Of a DNA stretch of 29,687 bases, positions 26,301 through 29,687 are shown piece by piece (position 1 is the first letter of the stretch; each line of letters opens with the position of its first letter). Below the pieces are notes generated by a model, which was not told the DNA's origin, ran no database searches, and worked only from the letters and a program-made list of their open reading frames with translations. The translations under genes were made by a program, and so were the position numbers. Origin of the DNA: Tannerella sp. (GTDB lineage Bacteria > Bacteroidota > Bacteroidia > Bacteroidales > Tannerellaceae); contig JAITHS010000137.1 in the NCBI GenBank assembly GCA_031279875.1, positions 1 through 29,687 of the forward strand, read 5' to 3'.

Positions 26301-26694
26301 CAAACTGCTTTCGGTGCTGTTAAGCAACAAAACTTTACCTAACTTGTTCGACGACCACCCGCCATTTCAGATTGACGGTAATTTCGGCGCTACCGCCGCC
26401 ATAGCGGAAATGCTTGTACAGAGCCAGTTACAAACTAAAAACGGCAGTTACGAAATCGAATTGCTGCCTTCTTTGCCTACTGCCTTTCCGTCCGGATCGG
26501 TACGCGGCTTGCGCGCACGAGGAGGATTTACCGTTGACATCACTTGGGATAACGGCAAATTGACCACAGCAACTATCGTATCTACACTCGGCGGAAAGTT
26601 GTGCCTGCGTAACGGCGCTAATTATAAGGTTTATAATACCAAAGTAGGGGAAACTGTTTCGGTTGACAACTCTTTAAAAATCAGTAGAAAATAA
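23323..26694 (+). CDS. GH43-GH95 fusion enzyme
   Basis: This 1123-residue secreted protein joins two exo-acting glycosidases. The signal peptide is 1-20 (TCLA). The N-terminal GH43 propeller (about 22-325) has D33 in TADPSAH, D155 in MIDPS and E203 in FHEAAW as the probable triad. A full-length GH95 starts near 338 ([20 protein letters not shown]). Its active site appears intact: N719 and N721 in TNIN, acid E921 in ILEW, and D1018 in FQIDGNFG, equivalent by motif to the residues known from bifidobacterial 1,2-alpha-L-fucosidase. GH43 commonly releases arabinose or xylose; GH95 releases alpha-1,2-fucose or alpha-L-galactose. The fusion suggests both sugars decorate the same target. A QQQQ-rich stretch lies inside the GH95 N-terminal domain. 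GH92 follows 13 nt later. Confidence 0.92.
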   Translation: MNKSTLIAVLLLTAAVTCLAQNNPFVRDLYTADPSAHVWDDGRLYVYPSHDFDPPRGCDLMDGYHVYSTDDMVNWTDHGEILHSSQVEWGRKEGGFMWAPDCAYKNGTYYFYFPHPSGTDWNNTWKIGVATSKSPVKDFKVQGYFAGIDSFAMIDPSVYIDTDGKAYFYYGGGSKCKGGKLKDNMTELDGALQDMTGLEDFHEAAWVFKRNGVYYMLYADNSRGHNKLRYATSDRPLGPWISKGIVLDGVSSDTNHGSIVEYKGQWYLFYHTCDISGQGNLRSICYDKLSFNADGTIQKVIPTVSLGASFRKGNIGAAWTDRTVFADENGLKPDGKYMLWYRRSAKAWEEALPLGNGHLGAMVFGGVADERIQLNENTLWDGKPLDPNNPEGLKALPEVQRLLFENKNNEAVKLAEQTMMGNPKGVKSYQSLGELWFDTPEKSASNYVRSLDLATGIARVQYSADGVNYTREYFASAPENVVVVRITASQSKKINLSLTLRREKDARVQAVENDPNSLILNGHISQGGGNRGRQQQQNNDGWKGLSFAAQVKAVADNGTVKVLKDPFSHTDLLTVKDADALTLYIAGATDYPGLEAAAKGDFSLKGDPAAKCAKTIAEAITKPYNALKTAHIADHKKYFDRVDITLGAVPADIEALPSNERLALAKKKGSPDPGLVEKYFQFGRYLLLASSRPGGMPANLQGLWAWQMNAPWNADFHTNINFQMNYWPSEITNLSELHIPMFDLMDVMVRPGEKSAKTIYGARGWVVHHLTDAWGFTAPADGPQGIWPVGSAWLAQHPWEHYAFTGDKQFLATRAFPIMKGAARFIMDFLVEAPAGTAYAGKLVTNPSYSPENTFIMQDGQRSVFTYGATMDLEIIHNLLNNCIAACKILKTDADFQKECEKTLSRLPAIQISKTTGRILEWAEDYKEAEPHHRHTSHLFGLHPGNQITVTGTPALAEAARKTLTARGDDGTGWGLAWKINMWGRLHDGDHAFKLLSVLLSNKTLPNLFDDHPPFQIDGNFGATAAIAEMLVQSQLQTKNGSYEIELLPSLPTAFPSGSVRGLRARGGFTVDITWDNGKLTTATIVSTLGGKLCLRNGANYKVYNTKVGETVSVDNSLKISRK

Positions 26695-26707
26695 AAATTT
26701 TAACACA

Positions 26708-28951
26708 ATGAAACATTTAATTATCTTTTTTTGCGCGGCAACGTTAGTCGCATGTCAAAACCAAAATTGCTCAACCAGCTCGTCGAAAAAGCAGCCCGTT
26801 GATTATGTTAACCCTTACATGGGTAACATCAGCCACCTGCTCGTGCCGACATATCCTACCGTGCATCTGCCTAACAGCATGTTGCGCGTTTATCCCGAAC
26901 GCGGCGATTACACAACCGACAAGATCAGAGGTCTTCCGGTTGTCGTTACAAGTCATCGCGGCAGCAGCGCTTTCAGTATCAGTCCGTTAACTATAACCGA
27001 CGACAAGACCGAACTTAAACCTGTCATCAATTATTCTTACGATAACGAAAAAATAACCCCATATCGCTATTCCGTTTATCTTGATGAGGCTGATATTCAA
27101 GTAGATTATGCACCGTCGGAACGTTCGGGCGTTTATAACATTACATTTCCGAATAAAAATAATAATGTTCTGATTATCAACACTCGCAACGGCAAAATAG
27201 AGACCGACGGAACGACTGTTTCCGGTGAGCAGTTTATCAACCGCGACACCCGCGTATTTCTCTACCTCGAAACCGACTTGAGACCTCTCAAAACCGAAGA
27301 AATCAACACGCAAGAGCGTAGCAGAAACAAAGTCATAGTACTGACATTCAACGAAAAAGACGTCAAAATCAGATACGGCGTCTCGTTTATCAGCGCAGAG
27401 CAGGCGAAAATTAATCTCCAAAACGAAATCAAGACTTATGACGTTGATGCAATAGCTCAAAAAGGACGCGAAATATGGAATAATGCGCTCGGCAAAATAG
27501 AAGTTGAGGGCGGCTCCGACAACGATAAGACCGTTTTCTACACTTCGCTATACCGTGTCTATGAGCGTATGATCAATATCTCTGAATACGGAAATTATTA
27601 CAGCGCCACAGATAATCAGATACATAGCGACGAGGGCAGACCGTTTTACACCGACGACTGGATTTGGGATACTTACCGCGCCGCTCACCCTTTAAGAGTG
27701 CTGATAGAGCCTGATAAAGAGACTGATATGATACGTTCTTATATCCGTATGGCGCAGCAGAGCGCGGACGGCTGGATGCCGACGTTCCCCGAAATAACAG
27801 GAGACTCGCATCGCATGAACGGCAATCATGCCGTCAGCGTTATTCAAGGTGCTTACATTAAGGGTTTGCGCGATTTTGACCTCGAAGCCGCATTCAAAGC
27901 CTGCAAAGGGGCGCTGACCGAAAAATCGCTCCTCCCATGGGTCAAAGTGCCTAATACCGAACTCGACGTTATTTATCACGAAAAAGGTTACTATCCATCT
28001 CTGTATGAGGGCGAAACGGAATATATCAAAGAGGTAAATCTCGGCGAAAAACGTCAAACTGTGGCAGTAACCCTCGCCGCCTGCTACGATTTCTGGTGCA
28101 TCGCACAAATAGCCCGACAACTTGGTAAAAATGATGATTATCAATATTTTATGAACGGATCCTATAATTATCGCAATATTTATAATCGGGAGACAGCCTT
28201 TTTTCACCCCAAAGACCGCGACGGCAATTTTATTCAACCGTTTGATTATAAGTTTTCCGGCGGTCAGGGCGCACGCGATTATTACGACGAAAACAACGCC
28301 TGGACATACCGCTGGGACGTGCCTCATAACCCCGCCGACCTTATCAGCCTGATGGGTTCGCCGGAAAATTTTGCCGCTAACCTCGACAACACTTTTGCCG
28401 AATCTCTGGGCACAAGTAAGTTTCAGTTTTATTCCCAACTGCCCGACCAAACCGGCAATGTAGGGCAGTTCTCGATGGCTAACGAGCCGTCGCTCCACAT
28501 TCCCTACCTCTACAACTACGCTTCACAGCCGTGGAAGACCCAGAAACGCATCCGCACGCTACTACGACAGTGGTTTCGTAACGACCTCATGGGCGTGCCG
28601 GGCGACGAAGACGGCGGCGGCCTCTCTGCTTTCGTAGTCTTTTCCGCTATGGGCTTCTATCCCGTAAACCCCGCCTCGCCGAATTATTGCATCGGCAGCC
28701 CTATTTTCAACAAAGTAAAAATTCATTTAGCCAACGGCAAAACCTTTGAAATTGAAGCCCTTAACTGCTCCGATGACAACAAATACATTCAGTCTGCCAC
28801 CCTCAACGGCGCCGAATGGAACAAATCATGGTTTTCACACGACGCCATCGCCAACGGCGGCAAACTGACCCTCCAAATGAGCCACAAAGCCAACCGCCGC
28901 TGGGGTAATGCCACCACCCCTCCGCCTCCGTCGGCAGAAAAAGTAGAATAG
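26708..28951 (+). CDS. GH92 family alpha-mannosidase-like lipoprotein
   Basis: This 747-residue protein belongs to GH92, calcium-dependent inverting exo-alpha-mannosidases. The signal peptide ends at Cys16 (TLVAC), so it is a lipoprotein. The N-terminal beta-sandwich opens with DYVNPYMGN. The catalytic domain shows TDDWIWDTYRAAHP, the probable acid E528 in DENNAWTYRWDVP, and the acidic pair D633/D635 in GDEDGGG. Most GH92s have GNDDxG at the last site, so this is a variant. The substrate could be alpha-mannosides, but the divergence leaves room for another alpha-linked sugar. The C-terminus ends in a proline-rich tail (TTPPPPSAEKVE), and the stop codon directly abuts the dispersed repeat. It is the last gene of the PUL operon. 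Confidence 0.9.
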   Translation: MKHLIIFFCAATLVACQNQNCSTSSSKKQPVDYVNPYMGNISHLLVPTYPTVHLPNSMLRVYPERGDYTTDKIRGLPVVVTSHRGSSAFSISPLTITDDKTELKPVINYSYDNEKITPYRYSVYLDEADIQVDYAPSERSGVYNITFPNKNNNVLIINTRNGKIETDGTTVSGEQFINRDTRVFLYLETDLRPLKTEEINTQERSRNKVIVLTFNEKDVKIRYGVSFISAEQAKINLQNEIKTYDVDAIAQKGREIWNNALGKIEVEGGSDNDKTVFYTSLYRVYERMINISEYGNYYSATDNQIHSDEGRPFYTDDWIWDTYRAAHPLRVLIEPDKETDMIRSYIRMAQQSADGWMPTFPEITGDSHRMNGNHAVSVIQGAYIKGLRDFDLEAAFKACKGALTEKSLLPWVKVPNTELDVIYHEKGYYPSLYEGETEYIKEVNLGEKRQTVAVTLAACYDFWCIAQIARQLGKNDDYQYFMNGSYNYRNIYNRETAFFHPKDRDGNFIQPFDYKFSGGQGARDYYDENNAWTYRWDVPHNPADLISLMGSPENFAANLDNTFAESLGTSKFQFYSQLPDQTGNVGQFSMANEPSLHIPYLYNYASQPWKTQKRIRTLLRQWFRNDLMGVPGDEDGGGLSAFVVFSAMGFYPVNPASPNYCIGSPIFNKVKIHLANGKTFEIEALNCSDDNKYIQSATLNGAEWNKSWFSHDAIANGGKLTLQMSHKANRRWGNATTPPPPSAEKVE

Positions 28952-28972
28952 GCAGAAAGCAGAAAGCAGAAA
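28952..28972. repeat. Three tandem 7-bp units (GCAGAAA)
   Basis: Three perfect GCAGAAA units start directly after the GH92 stop codon and run into the left arm of hairpin copy 2. A fourth unit occurs at 28934-28940 inside the last GH92 codons, hinting that the repeat has shaped the end of the gene. Confidence 0.75.
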
Positions 28973-28978
28973 GTACCA

Positions 28979-29067
28979 CGTCATTGCGAGGAACGAAGCA
29001 ATCCAGAATACAGGAAGTAATCCGGAAGGAAAAGGCACGCTGGATTGCTTCGTTCCTCGCAATGACG
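28979..29067. repeat. Dispersed long-hairpin repeat, copy 2
   Basis: Positions 28979-29006 and 29040-29067 are perfect 28-bp inverted arms with a 33-nt loop. Arms and loop closely match copy 1 at 9767-9871. It lies 27 nt after the GH92 stop codon and could serve as the 3'-end structure of the PUL transcript. Beyond the right arm the sequence differs from copy 1 and instead matches the fragment at 139-159. Confidence 0.85.
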
Positions 29068-29128
29068 AATGCCTTGTACGTCATTGGTAGGGTACGAAGC
29101 GACTTTATGGACAGATACCAAATAATAT

Positions 29129-29189
29129 GCAAACATAATGTAAACAATATGTAAACATAATGTAAACATAATGTAAACATAATGTAAAT
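29129..29189. repeat. 11-bp tandem repeat array
   Basis: About five units of GTAAACATAAT, one of them variant, run head to tail. The period is close to one helical turn. The array is AT-rich and lies in the 366-bp gap 28952-29317, upstream of the final gene. It may be a simple microsatellite or a phased binding region. Confidence 0.8.
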
Positions 29190-29212
29190 AATTCCCCTCG
29201 TCCCCTCGTTTC

Positions 29213-29246
29213 GTAATTCGTAATTTGTAATTCGTAATTTGTAATT
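29213..29246. repeat. 7-bp tandem repeat array
   Basis: Units GTAATTC and GTAATTT alternate for almost five copies. The array is bordered by two near-identical CCCCTCGTCCCC stretches and followed by two TTTCCTAA units. This whole segment is a mosaic of short tandem repeats with no gene. Confidence 0.8.
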
Positions 29247-29286
29247 GCCCCTCGTCCCCTTATTTCCTAATTTCCTAATTTTTTTC

Positions 29287-29294
29287 TACCTTTG
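29287..29294 (+). promoter_or_regulatory. -7 promoter box for the last gene
   Basis: TACCTTTG matches the Bacteroidota -7 consensus TAnnTTTG and lies 23 nt before the ATG at 29318. No -33 TTTG is found at the expected distance in the AT-rich sequence upstream. It implies the last gene is transcribed separately from the PUL. Confidence 0.5.
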
Positions 29295-29317
29295 CAGCCG
29301 CAAACAGGACAAAAGAA

Positions 29318-29687
29318 ATGATTCAAGGTTTGATATTTACGGTTCAGAGTTGGGTTATGAGACCCATTTACTACGGAAAGGTTAAAAATCTTTCCCTGAA
29401 ATGGTCTGTACTTTGTTGTATGGTAGTTTGCGTTTTTTTAATCTTTACGGGATGCAAAGTTACGAAAAATGCCGTTAAGACTAATGTTGAAGCAAATGTT
29501 GAGGCTAATGTTGAGGCTACGAAACATGACAACAATACCCATTTCGTACCCATTTTGACGGAAGATTTGGCAACAGATACCATTGATAATCAAATAACTG
29601 ATATTGATCCCATAACGCCTGACAGCCTCGCAACGCCCGACAATTCCTTAACGCCCGACAGCCTCGCAACAATCGACAATTCCATCC
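29318..29687 (+). CDS. Repeat-containing lipoprotein-like protein (partial, 3' end off window)
   Basis: A frame opens with ATG at 29318 and stays open to the window edge (123 codons). An alternative start is ATG 29357. Either start leads to a hydrophobic stretch (SVLCCMVVCVFLIF) ending in FTGC (Cys46 from the first start), a possible lipobox. After it come three NVEA units, then an acidic, Thr/Asp-rich region with a 12-residue repeat (LTPDSLATPDNS, LTPDSLATIDNS). I do not recognise the family. The features suggest an exported protein with a low-complexity linker before a domain that lies beyond the window. A -7 box just upstream supports a separate promoter. Confidence 0.6.
   Translation, partial: MIQGLIFTVQSWVMRPIYYGKVKNLSLKWSVLCCMVVCVFLIFTGCKVTKNAVKTNVEANVEANVEATKHDNNTHFVPILTEDLATDTIDNQITDIDPITPDSLATPDNSLTPDSLATIDNSI
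29483..29518 (+). repeat. Three 12-bp tandem repeats encoding NVEA
   Basis: The units are AATGTTGAAGCA followed by two identical AATGTTGAGGCT. They are in frame with the partial gene at 29318 and lie soon after the possible lipobox. Confidence 0.85.
29613..29683 (+). repeat. 36-bp tandem repeat encoding a 12-residue unit
   Basis: Positions 29613-29648 and 29649-29683 are near-identical copies, the second possibly continuing past the window. Each encodes a Thr-Pro-Asp-Ser-Leu type unit. The array may be longer than the two copies visible here. Confidence 0.75.

Noticed and set aside
28803..29180. Minus-strand frames after and within the end of GH92
   Set aside because: They are built from the hairpin repeat, the 11-bp array and the antisense of GH92; no protein-like features are seen.
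29129..29246. Possible CRISPR array
   Set aside because: Repeat units are 7 and 11 bp with no spacers between them, and no cas gene is present.

Overview
The window comes from a member of the Bacteroidota, most likely Bacteroidales. It carries a SusC/SusD pair, a run of SusD-type lipoproteins with DUF4959/DUF5126/DUF5000 and DUF4998 domains, Bacteroidota -7 promoter boxes of the form TAnnTTTG, and little use of Shine-Dalgarno sites. I cannot name a genus from the sequence.

Layout. Positions 1-60 hold the start of a leftward membrane-protein gene. Positions 238-1542 hold a leftward AAA+ ATPase with a DUF4143-type C-terminus, bracketed by 42-bp imperfect inverted repeats. From 1804 to 28951 every gene points right in one large polysaccharide utilization locus (PUL). 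The order is susC, susD, two surface lipoproteins, a 354-bp palindrome-rich gap, a ceramidase-like/GH43/F5-8C/Fn3 multidomain protein, a GH3, a 1982-residue twin beta-helix/GH2 fusion, an SGNH plus alpha/beta-hydrolase fusion, a GH43-GH95 fusion, and a GH92 lipoprotein. Apart from the palindrome gap, gene gaps range from a 4-nt overlap to 50 nt, so cotranscription is likely. A second repeat-rich gap (28952-29317) leads to a partial lipoprotein-like gene with internal peptide repeats that runs off the right edge.

How the genes may work together (inference). SusC/SusD and the two DUF5000 lipoproteins would capture and import oligosaccharides at the outer membrane. The enzymes are mostly exo-acting by family: GH43 twice, GH3, GH2, GH95 and GH92, plus esterase domains. 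This suits a branched, acylated heteroglycan with arabinose- or xylose-type, fucose or L-galactose, and mannose-type ends. No GH31, GH28, classical pectate lyase or sulfatase is seen. No regulator (hybrid two-component system, ECF sigma/anti-sigma, SusR) is in the window, and SusC lacks an STN domain.

Most unusual points: (1) a dispersed hairpin repeat occurs as two full copies, and one arm of it forms part of the signal-peptide coding sequence of the beta-helix/GH2 gene; (2) that gene shows a sharp base-composition change at its domain junction; (3) inverted repeats flank the ATPase; (4) four enzymes are multi-domain fusions, one with a ceramidase-like domain that keeps metal-ligand histidines but lacks the usual nucleophile motif.
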